Shown one piece after another: positions 32,282 through 43,481 of a DNA stretch of 64,000 nucleotides; position 1 is the stretch's first letter, and the number at the start of each line of letters is the position of its first letter. The stretch is from Prostheceraeus crozeri (lineage: Eukaryota > Platyhelminthes > Polycladida > Euryleptidae). Under the pieces are notes generated by a model that saw nothing but the letters and a program-made list of their open reading frames with translations, had not been told where the DNA came from and did not search any database. The translations under genes and the position numbers were made by a program. The stretch is from NCBI GenBank assembly GCA_907163375.1, contig CAJQUW010002209.1:1-64000 (forward strand). The letters run 5' to 3'.

Positions 32282-33696
32282 GCTAGACAGTCGACTTAAC
32301 GAAGTCAGCATGCTGATGTACATGTAAGTGATGTTTTACACAAAAAGTACATTATTTTCACACCTTCATCATACCAAACCACCAGTGGTGCACCAATGTT
32401 TCTCGTGCCACGTACAGGGTCTTCTATAAAACGATTTTTAAAACAGGGCAAGGATGATACAATTGACAGAATTACACACATTTAATACAGTACATTGCAC
32501 GGTGTACAAGGGCATCTTCAAGTCACCTGTTACATGAAAGCAACACACTAGCAATAGTTCATGCACATGCACGCCTGGATAACTTCAGTTTTTTACTGCT
32601 TCAAACTGGTAGACATGTTCTATGCACCATCGAATATATGTCGGCCATGCCAAACATCGGTTGCAGTGAGTAAACTTTTACTCTCATGTCAATCCCTTTA
32701 TAAACGGATTTCAGTGTAAAAGAAGGCTATGGAGTCGGTCGATTATTCGCACGATTCTCAATCATTTTTGTCAATATGATTGTACAAGAGTCCCCTGCTA
32801 TCTATTCATGCTAACTGCATAGGGCCTATAATTTCTCTTCACATACGTATATTCTCGTGTATTTGACCGGCTCTCCAAAAAAACTTATTAATGGTGTGAT
32901 TGTCGAGTGGCCTAAAAATGGCAGAATTCCTGATTATCGATATCATATTGTAAGTTTAATTGAGCAGAAGTTTCTTCAAGATAAAAATCGAAATTTCTAT
33001 GCATTATCAAATATTTGTTCAGTAGGTGGCTAGATTTTTTTTAATATTGAAGATAGTCTTCTTCCAGCCAGGAAACAATTCTGATTCATGATGGTCTTTG
33101 GTAGAATTGAAAGCCAAATTAGAATCTGAAGTCTTTAAGCAAATAAAATATATAACTGAAAAGTTTACATTGCTTATATATTATATTTTTTGTAACTGCA
33201 GCATTTTCTCTAGACTAGCAATTGAAATGCAATTTTTCTTCACTGATAAAAGAATGTCTCAAACGAATCGCAATACCGGAATTTAAAAAAAGCAAAGGAA
33301 TTCCAAAATGTAAAACTGCATGATATTTTTTGTTTAAGAGCATGAGAAAACACTATTTAGTTATACCCATAGTAACAGCGCGACTTCATCATGTTTTGTG
33401 AAGTGGCCTTGAAGTCCTTGTGAAAGCAAATCAGTTGAAATAAGCCATTTGTTCTATTATTTTCTCTTAAAACTGACAAAGAGTGCCTTCACTTAAGAGT
33501 AAGCTACATGATGTGATTTTTTTCATGCACTGTTGTGTTCATTTAGTGTCATGTCGTCAAGCACCAGAGGTCCATGGGAAAGACAGTGTCGTCTGCATGT
33601 TGTTGGGTCTACTCAATCACAAAATGCAAAACACATGTATTTTTGTGAGGGATAATATACATGAAAGACTCTTTAACACTTTCATCATACACTTAC
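32282..33696. other. Gene-free stretch downstream of the transporter exon
   Basis: If the transporter gene has further 3' exons they should lie here or further left, but I could not recognise one. The stretch is AT-rich with only short open frames. Confidence 0.4.
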
Positions 33697-34598
33697 CATC
33701 GAGAGATACGGAGATAGCATTCCACCAATTCGTGACATGGCAAAAATGAAGCCATAACCCCTGCCTCTTATAGTAGTGGGGTAAAGTTCTGGCGAAAAGA
33801 TGCACCAACCATTGAGAAATCCTATTGTGAAGCAACGCAAAACTAATAGCATGATTGCCCTCAATATCTCTGACATGCAAAGATCCAGTACTAAAAAACA
33901 TAAAGCTGATACAATTCCAAAGATTGATATAGTCTTTTTTCTGCCGATGAGATCCAATAGAAAGAAAGAAAAAGAACAACTAACCAGATCCCCAATCGTT
34001 GCAATTGCTACATCTTTGTATACTTTGGCAGTCGGCTTTGAGCAGCAGGAATTATCGAATCGATCCGCTTTTGACATCATAAAACGTGAATTATCTTGAA
34101 GACAATGGTATTTTATAGCGGGCAAAGTAGACGACAAAAACACTGCTCCAAAATACATGAACCCTCCAGTTATAAACGCAAGCATTTGAAGTAACGTTAA
34201 TCGCAAATACTTCTTTTCAAATAAAGTTATAAAGCCTTCACGACTTTGCGGTTGATAAGTGATTTTCAAGCTTTCTGGTATAGGTTTCTTATTCCATTTT
34301 GATAAGAGAGTCAAAACTTTGTCAATCCCTTTTCGATTTTTTGAAATAAAGTAAAATCGCAAAGTGTCGGGTAAGAAATAAATTGGAATAAATGCAATGA
34401 TAAAGGGAAGACTCGTAGCAGCCAAAAACCACCGCCAACTTGTGTATGGGAGAATCAAACAAGCAACACCAACCATTAGAAGAGTTCCGATTGGCCAGAA
34501 AATATACATAATGATTTCTGATTTAGCGCGAAAATGTTTTGGTGAAATTTCTGACAAGATCGTTGGAGTATTGATATACACGGCACCCAGTCCAAATC
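33697..34598 (-). CDS. SV2/SVOP-like MFS transporter, large internal exon
   Basis: On the minus strand a ttttcag acceptor precedes the exon at 34598, and a gtaagt donor follows at 33696-33691. The 902-base exon is open throughout. It encodes membrane segments and major facilitator landmarks: GLGAVYINTPTILSE, SWRWFLAATSLP, FLPDTLRFY, LLDLIGRKKT, ELYPTTIRGRGYG and SRIGGMLSPYL. This pattern fits synaptic vesicle 2-related (SVOP/SV2) or organic-solute carriers, proteins of about 500 residues with 12 membrane helices. The extracellular loop between helices 7 and 8 is longish and Cys-containing, as in SV2-type proteins. Substrate unknown. Confidence 0.85.
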
Positions 34599-35014
34599 CT
34601 GAAAAACATGCTCGGATTAAAGGCCTAATTACATATAGGTCTAGTTCATAAAAAGGAATTTGTTAAATATATAATTTCCAACTATACATATGTGCATGCA
34701 TTATTATTATTTCATTTCATCTCATTTTATTCTGCGTCAATTAAGACAAAAATACATTTAAATCATACATGGGCACATGACAATGATTAATCCTAAGACA
34801 TATAAATCTTAAAAGCTTCGGCATAAAAGAAATAAAAATGTAGATCTATGAGGCTCCGAGAATGCCAGGGCCGTCCGAATGCTGTCTGCGATGCCATCAC
34901 TGTATTAAGGGGCTGAAATACGATCTTTACTTATCTTCCCAATACCCACATCCATTATGACACCCACATGGCCTCCGCAAATATATGACGTTTACCCACA
35001 GAATTATATTGCTT

Positions 35015-35515
35015 AAGCATATCACTTTGCTAGAAGTGCAAACTGATTCAAAACAATGGCACATGAAGGAACTTATTTAGTGGGCAAAAGGAATCTCTTA
35101 ATACCTTGCAGAGATAGGAAAAATAGTCGTGCGTCGCTTGCGGATTGCCGTGAATTCCTTTAAAATGCTCCGATCGCCATGATTCCTTCAGATTCGAAGA
35201 ATTCAGTTCATTGCGCAAAAGTTTTCTCGATAATGTTGGGCCCTCCGATCATTATTAAAAAAGTTAGCAGACGCACGAAAAAACGTTTACAAACTTCTCT
35301 GTAGAACTTGACAGCCACTATGTCTCTTTGCCGTGTGATCCGGTTGATAACAGTCACTGAAACTTCACACAATTTGGCGTGTTTAGTGTTGAACTGGCTG
35401 ATCATTGTTCGATTGCTATGGTATTATGTCAGCACATTGTGCCAGTTCATTAACGCTTCATGTTCCAATGTTTCCTTTCTAGACAAACAGAGGAAGGGAC
35501 GACCGGTCTAATTCT
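35015..35515. repeat. ~500-bp dispersed repeat, copy 1
   Basis: This copy matches 39918-40403 in the same orientation, from the gcaaactgattcaaaac block to the accggtctaattctgtg block. The core, about 35280-35420, is nearly identical. On the minus strand both copies keep an open frame of about 60 codons (MISQFNTK...NRITRQRD...), which might be a coding remnant. Confidence 0.7.
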
Positions 35516-35654
35516 GTGCGTTTAGCATTGGTAAACGCTACATCGTGGTCTCGTCAGTACAGTAGACTCTCATGATATTTGCAATTATCAAGTTAGTGGA
35601 ATTTCGAGGGGCATTCATTAAATATCGCTTTAAACACACTACAGGCAAATCGCC

Positions 35655-35788
35655 TCAGTTAGTGAGCCTGCAGTAATTAATAAATGCTACTTTTTGCAAA
35701 CAGAATGTTACTGACATTGTAACCTTATTGTAAATTGTGTTTGCAAAAAGCACTATTTATTAGTTTTTGCAGGGGCACTAAGTTAGAC
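35655..35788. repeat. Short hairpin element
   Basis: Imperfect inverted arms (ttagtgagcctgcag... and ...tgcaggggcactaa) enclose a shared tttttgcaaaca block. This is a MITE-like palindrome of about 134 bp. Confidence 0.55.
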
Positions 35789-38700
35789 GCGTAACTCTTT
35801 CAAGATGTTACGAGGGCCATTCGACATACTCGTATTCACTATGCTGGAATATAGAATAAAAACAATCTGAATTAGTAAGTACAGTATGCATGTAGTACTT
35901 TGAATATACTTGCTTGTGAATCGATTATTTAACCCTTCCATGCATATTATGTCCATTTAACAACATTTTGACCCGCATCTTTTGGATCAACAATGTTTCA
36001 AGAAAACCTATATGAAAGTTTTAAATTATTTTAAATTTTATTGAAATTAAGTTAGAAAATGAGACACCAACCAATCAAGTCAGAAAATTTCCTAACAAGA
36101 TTAGGTAATTTCGGAGATGTTCATGATAATTTAAATTATCACATCTTTATAATTATTTGTTTTTTACCAATGAACTCTTCATCAACACAAAACACAATTA
36201 AGTGCTATATCCCAATGTTTCGTAGTTCGTTATAAAATGAACATGACAAATGCATTGAAATTTCTTTGATAGAGAGGACTGTAAAACTGCGGAAATTTTC
36301 CATTTTCTCTGGTGAATGAGGAGCTCATAAGCTATATAAAACTATATAAAAAAACTGAGATTATTTTGCTGCTCAGAGCTTGGATTGCTAGCATTCATGT
36401 TGATCTGCATTTCTCTTCTATTTTTACTTCTAAAGAGAGTAGTACATAGTTATCTGAGACATGCACTTGCAAAGGCGACAGCATGAATTCTGATCAAAGC
36501 CATTCATAGTGTAAGATTGACTCAATTAGCAACAATGAAATTGAATAAATGATAGATCAAATTGCCACGCAAAAGATATGTGGCTGGTAAGAAAGATTTT
36601 GCTTGAAAAAACAAAATGATTCACAGTGGGAGAAAAATTAAGAATTTGTGAGACGAATATAATTTAAGACTTTTCTTCCGTGTATAGTTGTTCTAAAGCC
36701 TGCGGCACTAACTCTACTAGACCAGCCCATCCCATGCTCATTGGAAGAAAGTCAATCAACCAATGGGAATCCTGGAACCGCCCAAGATTTTTTCCCTTCG
36801 CAAAATCTTAGTAGCTTTGATGAGCGCGATGTCCATGGGTTACTTAGACTTCTCAGTTGGAAAGCCAGAACTAAAGCGTGAAAAAGAATAAGCATGCTTA
36901 TTTATTTTGCAATTGATCAAATAAACTATTCGCTTTGTTGGTGCCCATTTGTAGATAACCCTTACTAATGAAAACACCATAGATTGCTCAAAAAAATACA
37001 AACAGAGGAAACAAAAATGATGAAATAAATAAAAAGGGAAAGTATGTTAGAAAAAAAGAGAAAATATCACAGAATAGTAGACATGAAAATACGATCTTTC
37101 TGGACACATAAAATCGGCTTCAGTCACTTTATGGCAACACCTTCGGCTATAAAGAGTTCGTACTGAGACCGACACAATGGGAAATAAACTATTCATCAAA
37201 GTTCATGGGATATGGATTGATGGTATTTCATTTCCTAAATTCAACTATTTGAAACTAGACCGTCGTTTTGCCCCGAGAATCGGACTTTATCGGAGAAAGT
37301 TTAGCTATATGCGATGAGGTAATGCTTTCGAAAATGTCACGGAATATTCTTGATTCTTGAAAGCTACCAAAATATCTCAAGGTTATCGCCATGATATATT
37401 TTTTATGTCATTTTTAATATTTCAATATACAAACGGCATAGTCATACAGAAGACTCCGCTTGTAAAAATCACATGAGCTCGAAGTGAAATGTCTTTGTTA
37501 CTCGGCTAAGAAAATTAAGCTAATTCGCTGAAATAAGATAATGAAAAATAAATATGTCCCTTTCTGTTTGGTGCATGACTGATCTCATTAGAACTAATTT
37601 AATAGATCCTATTATAAATCAAGGACGATATATTGCAATGTTTTCAAGTAGATGCCTAAGGATGATGTCCCAACAAACTTAGCAAGAGAATGAACAATGT
37701 CATGTTGTAAACACTTCATTTATTTGCTGACTTTGTGGAAGCCTTGATGTTGAACTCAACTTGTGCAGTGACGAGCAAGAACTTTTCGCATCCAAGGACA
37801 GTTTAAGATAAACTTATCAGCAGTGTGGAGTTCCTTCAGTCAAAGACTTGGTTGCTGAATATATAATTCGAAGTCAGTATTAAATTTAAATGTTTATCGC
37901 TTTCCGTGATCATGCTCAACGGCAGTGTGGCGAAAAGCTTCGGCTGATAAAAAAATCAAAAGCTTTTTCCCTTGCTTCATCACAACTTATTTCCTCCAAA
38001 CATTTGAAAATCATGAGATCAGTTTCCCGGGGCTCTTGAATTCGGTATTTGAAAGAAATCGGGAATTCCGGAACCGAATTTCCCGGCGGCAAGAATCCAT
38101 ATTTGAAACTGTAGAAAATCTGACTTTATATCTTACGCTAGTTGATAGCAAGTAGGAACTATCCCACAGAGCTAAAAAGACACCGTTCATCGACCGGAAA
38201 ATCAATCCTGTTCAATCTATATTTTACATTACTGCAATTTTAAATATACATAGATAGCACAATATACATGTAAATAGAAGATAAAGGAAATGCGAAAAAG
38301 TCAGCCATGATCCGCGACCCGTTATGAACATTGGTCCTACCCACCACCTCATGGGTGTCTATCCCTTGAAGAACCGTGTTCACTTTCAGTCAATGCTAAC
38401 GCCCTATTACAAACATGGTCCTGTCTAAAAAAAAATCCGCTGCGGGACTCAAAAGACTACAATCAGATTTTATAGACGTAGCGAACACATCATCGACGCC
38501 AGTAATGTTTAGAATTGTTTTTGTGAAAGAACAATGAAATTATTGCATTGAAAAATGAATTTAATGAAAACGCATGCATCAGTGAAGGTACGTCATCAGA
38601 CAGATAACGTTATCGATAAAATTGTGACGGCAATTTCGTTCTATCGCTGAGAACATCGGACAAATGTGAACAGCAACTATGTTGCACATGCTGAGTGATT

Positions 38701-39917
38701 TCATTTCAATTTATCGTGTTATAGCTGTCGTCATCGATCTTATATGAACGGGTCCAGAGAGAAGGACTTCACAAAATGATTATATAAATTACAAATATTA
38801 TGAATTATATAAATTATTTTCCGATACTTCTTTTCAATAAAAAAATCAGTCATTTTTAAGTCGTTTTAATCTGTAATTTTAAAATGATGGTCATTTTATT
38901 CTCATGATGCAAACTGGTAAATTCAGACTTTTAGACGTCCATCAAATGTGATGTGTCCGTTGTAGCCTATTTTTTTACTGTTATCCAGCTGAAACTGATC
39001 TCGCGAATATGTATTAATTGAGCCAAAGAAATATTCCTCCCACAGCTACATCCGACTAATGATAAAACCCGTCGATTGTACATTATTATCATGCAAAACC
39101 AATTCAGATAGCAATCATACTTATATACTTGTAAAAGGATTATATTCAACAATGAGTAGCTGTTGTGGGATTCTGTCGATTTCTGTTTCATATAAATCCC
39201 ATTAAGTGTTTGAGTGTGGACTTTTCATGCATTACCTATAGGATCATAACCATTACATTCATTCAAAGAGATATGAAAGCACACACTTTAGAGCATCACA
39301 TATAGTAATAATATGTGTGGATCCAACAGCAATAGAACGCACTAATTATCTTTAAATTTATGATTTTGAAAACAAGACGATATAAGTATCACAGATAAGT
39401 AAAAAAGATAGAAAAAAAGATATAGTATGCGGATTAAGATAAATTTGCATTTTCCTTCTCAGTTCTTTGTCGTTTTCATAACTGAACGACATTTTGTGGA
39501 TTTCATATTAATGTCGATGCTGAAATGTATTATTGTATTTGTCGATCTGTCTATGAACATACCCAATTTCTGTGGTATCCGCAGATCAACATATTTCTGA
39601 CTGATAAAATTCCAGCTGTTTTTTATAAGTGAAATTCAACAAAAGTTATCAGTCGCTCAGATGTTTATGAAATTGATATTTTGATAATATCATAAACATG
39701 AACACAACATTCACGTAATTCACGTACAGCTCATTGATATGACCTACTTTCTCATCAAGAGAATTCCAGTATATGACGCTCTATCAGTGACTGTTTATGA
39801 AAGAGACCTCTATCAATGCTATGGAAATGATTTATTTATCTGAAGTTTAGTAGAATGGAGATTAATTGAAGTTTCTTGAATTATTAGCTCATCACATAAT
39901 TAGATTGTTCAACCGTA

Positions 39918-40403
39918 TCACTTTGGCAGAAGAGCAAACTGATTCAAAACGATGGCACATGCAGGAATGTCTAAGTGGAAAAAAATTAGTGCCTTACAGA
40001 GATAGAAAAAATAGTCGTGCGTCGCTTGTGGATTAGTGCGAATTCCTTCAGATTCGAAGAATTCAGTTCATTGCGCAAGTTTTCTCGATAATGTTGGGTC
40101 CTCCGATCATTTTAAAAAAAGTTAGCAGGCGCATGAAAAAACGTTCACAAACTTCTCTGTAGAACTTGACAGCCACTATGTCTCTTTGCCGTGTGATCCG
40201 GTTGATAACAGTCACTGAAACTTCACACAATTTGGCGCGTTTAGTGTTGAACTGGCTGATCATTGTTCGATTGCTATGGTATTTAGTCAGGAGATTGTGC
40301 CATTTCATTAACGTTACATGTCAAACATGTCGCTACATGTCGTTACATGTCGCTTCCAGTCAAACAGAAGAAGAGACGGCCGGTCTAATTCTGTGTAGCT
40401 CAT
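39918..40403. repeat. ~500-bp dispersed repeat, copy 2
   Basis: Same family as 35015-35515. The 81-codon minus-strand frame includes the same MISQFNTK core. A small acatgtcg micro-repeat at 40317-40353 is specific to this copy. The Tc1 element begins 45 bases further right. Confidence 0.7.
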
Positions 40404-40447
40404 GCATATCGAATCTTCTCGAATATCGAGCCCCAAGTTGCTTTCTA

Positions 40448-42102
40448 CAGTCCGTTTCATAAAAAGTGGATCATCCTAAAATTTGACTAAATAAAACATA
40501 AGTATGATACAGAAAGCATTTTTCATGTTATTTCATGTCCCTAATATATTTAAATGTCCTTATATAATCTGATAAGCTATGATACAGTAACGGTTCTTAA
40601 GAAGCTAATATTTTGTGGCCCTACCCTTATTGTCAATGACATTACCAATTCGTCTAGGCATTGATTCGATGATATCGTTGATTTTTGACTGATCTAACTT
40701 TCTCCACTCTCTTTTTAACAGCGACGTAAGTTGTGATACGCCATCTGTAGGTAGCAGTGAACGACGAACGTTACGTTTTAGAATACTCCATACATTTTCT
40801 ATGGGATTCAGATCAGGAGAACGAGCTGGCCAAGATAATGTCCTAAGCCCTAATTGAGACTTGCATAAGTTGACTCTACTACTCCTGTGACACGTAGCAT
40901 TATCATCCATAAATAACCAAGTCGATGGATCACCAAGTTGATCTGTCATTTGGCCAATGTTCATTCGTAAAACATTCACATAGCGTTCAGAATTCATGGT
41001 TCCTTGCTGTATGTGAAGTTCAGAGCGGCCATTGGTCCAAATGCCAGCCCAAATCAGTAGAGTCGCACCACCTTGTACCCGGGGACGATGTAAATGTCTC
41101 GGAATTTCCTGATCAGATTTTATCCATAATCTCAATCGACCATCACTATCCTTCAGACGGACTGATGCCTCATCAGACCAGACAACCCGATCCCATTGAT
41201 TTCGCCACTGAAAATGACTCATTGCCCATCTGAGACGTCTTTTTGTATGCTGATCTGATAATTCGATCTGAGAGGGCCTCTTACAGCTCTTGAAATTCGA
41301 CTCAATAAGTCTTCTACGAATAGTGGACTTACAAATAGACGAGTCTAGTGCAGCCATCTCAGTTAACGAGAGACTTGGATCAACTTTAACAAATCTCAAA
41401 ATTAGGCGGTCTCTACGTTTGGATGTTTCGCGTGGACGGCCAGAGCCCTCTTTACGACAGTCGAAAATCATCATTATGCCATCGATGCACATTTGTGTAA
41501 GGGACATTTAGTCGCTTGCTTGTAGCTCGCAAAGAAAACCCTAGTTCTAGCAAGGCTGACACTTTGCCTTTTGTGAATGCGATCTCGTTATTGTTCATTT
41601 GTGCTTTGTATTGTTTTCAACCGGTAAGAGATAGATTTCTAGCTGAAAGCAATCAGGAGTGCTGCCAACACCACCGCAACGAAGTCAGGAAGCTATGGAA
41701 CATGAAGTCCAGTTAATCACATGTAGCAGTTACATTATTGTTGATGAATAATGGTGCTATGCTGGCTCTGATCGACCGATTTTCTTTATTTTTGTTTTGC
41801 TTGATAGCTTTTGGCTTGTATAACAACATGTTACATAACAAAGGAAACAAATGTAATTTTATAAGAGTGAGGTATGATTTTGTGTAACATTGCTAAATGA
41901 ATATCAAATTATCTACTACTTTTTTTATCTATAACAGGAAAACAACTCAATATTCATGCTTGAAATTTCCAACAATGATATTAGTAAGCACAACTGACAT
42001 ATCTTCCAAATTTCAGAGAAATTCGTTCAAGTTTGGCGGAATTAGACAAAGTTTAAATTAAGGCGATGTTTAAGGGTGATCCATTTTTTATGAAACAATC
42101 TG
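40448..42102 (-). mobile_element. Tc1-type DNA transposon, 1.66 kb
   Basis: The ends pair over about 30 bases (cagtccgtttcataaaaagt on the left, the complement of cagattgtttcataaaaaat on the right). TA duplications flank it at 40446-40447 and 42103-42104. It holds one transposase gene on the minus strand. Arm mismatches show moderate age. Confidence 0.88.
40605..41598 (-). pseudogene. Tc1 transposase, DD34E, one frameshift
   Basis: The coding region starts at ATG 41598 with the N-terminal helix-turn-helix (MNNNEIAFTKGKV...TSKRLNVPYTNVHRW). It shifts frame near 41455-41465 and then runs open for about 290 codons. Downstream are the GSGRPRETS linker, a second helix-turn-helix, then the catalytic core: VVWSDEASV (first Asp), FMDDNATCH (second Asp) and PDLNPIENVW (Glu), with 34 residues between the last two. 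The total of about 331 codons is normal for Tc1. Apart from the single frameshift the enzyme looks complete. Confidence 0.88.
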
Positions 42103-42219
42103 TATTTCCCAAGTTGCTGTATTACCGGTTACCACTGTGCTGATGAACAGTGACACCAACATGTGCTGACATGTGCGCATCAGCTCACTTTGATACCATT
42201 TCCTGTTAGTTATTTGTGT

Positions 42220-42710
42220 ACGGTGGGGTTGAATCAACTTTTAATCGACTTTTAGTGCCCATCCAAAATATTGCTATTTTCTGACTCGGTATCACTATCC
42301 AGCATCAAAAAAAGCAAAATAAAAAATCGTTGCCGGAGATCCTGAGATTCAGGTTGATCGATAAATAATCGATATCGATCAATTGATTGATTTTGAAAAG
42401 TGACTATTTCTCAGGGCCCTAAATAATTGTTAACCCTCTTTTTAGAATAACTGCTCAAAATAAAAGCGTGTAAAATTACACAAATCGATGCCGCAGATCT
42501 TAAGATTCAGACTGATCAATAGGCAATCGAAGTCGATCTATGGTTCTATTCTGCAAAAAAAGTTTATTTACGCTGTTTTATTCTACTTATTTATTGATCA
42601 CCCTGAATCTCACCATCTCCGGCATTGAATATTGTGATACCGAGTCAGAATATAGCAATGTTTTGGATAGGCACTAGAAGTCGATTAAAAGTTGATTCAG
42701 CCCCACCGTG
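42220..42710. repeat. Palindromic non-autonomous element with cggtgggg ends
   Basis: The left arm (cggtggggttgaatcaactt...) pairs with the right arm ending ccccaccg over at least 80 bases. An internal gccg.agat.ytgagattcag block appears three times. No coding region is present. It lies within the transporter intron. Confidence 0.7.
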
Positions 42711-43030
42711 TGTGCATACTTTACTGATATGATTACATATTCTTGTACCACTATGATTTTCATTCATTTTGAGAAATATACACCATATTATTATTATAGT
42801 AGGCCAAAAAAGGTTACACATTTGAATAAGGTTGCGTCCGTATTGATGGATTTGATTCATTCATTCATCATTGAATGGTCACGCCGTTGACCGACAAATG
42901 GACGCATCCATCAAGTCGTAGTCAAGTGACCTGCCAGTGTCCTGTCATTACCGTTATCATATTCATGCAGTCTATTTTTCATATTTCATTCATGCCGAAG
43001 TATGTGAAACTCATTGCAAAAATTACTTAC

Positions 43031-43331
43031 CGAAAATAAATCGCAAAAAATACATCCAATTTATCGTAGGAGCTAATGTTGCTAAAATACTGAAGATGAT
43101 AACGATGACATTTCCAACATGAATCGCTGGTTGTCTGCCGATGTGGTCAGTTACACCACCAAAAGTGATGCTTCCAAGAAAAATGCCAAAATATAGCAGC
43201 GTTGCCACTGATGCAGCTTCAAAATACGTCAAATACCAATCACATTTCAGGATTGAACCTACCAAAGCTAGTGATAAGGTTTCGATAGCTTCAGTCGCTT
43301 CGATCAGCGATATAACGGCAATGTAGACAAA
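43031..43331 (-). CDS. SV2/SVOP-like MFS transporter, upstream exon
   Basis: On the minus strand the exon ends at 43031 before gtaagtaatt. A ctttcag acceptor at 43338-43332 is the likeliest start, though the open frame reaches 43481 and the FAFQ residues just upstream fit the family pattern. It encodes IEATEAIETLSLALVG, a CDWYL segment, YFGIFLGSITFGGVTDHIGRQ (MFS motif A) and the WMYFLRFIFG helix. The last codon is split one base in, and the next exon (34598) completes it and continues FGLGAVYINT in the correct order. Further 5' exons were not found. Confidence 0.8.
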
Positions 43332-43481
43332 CTGAAAGGCAAAGTTGGAAATGCTGATCAGCTGCTTCCAATATTGTTTCGTCAAAATGGAAGGTGATGT
43401 CAAAATAATTTTAAGAAACTGGAGTAGTGGGATATTCTGCAAACAGCAGTAAACGACATAATGAAACTTGCTGCTACACAA

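Larger units (their letters stand above)
34599..40447 (-). other. Transporter intron, first part
   Basis: This is the 3' part of the 8.4-kb intron (34599-43030) between two transporter exons. It contains a small hairpin (35655-35788) and two copies of a ~500-bp repeat (35.0 and 39.9 kb). The rest is AT-rich without recognisable genes. Confidence 0.6.

Noticed and set aside
33482-33660. Next 3' exon of the transporter
   Set aside because: No frame shows the expected final membrane helices or a clear splice acceptor.
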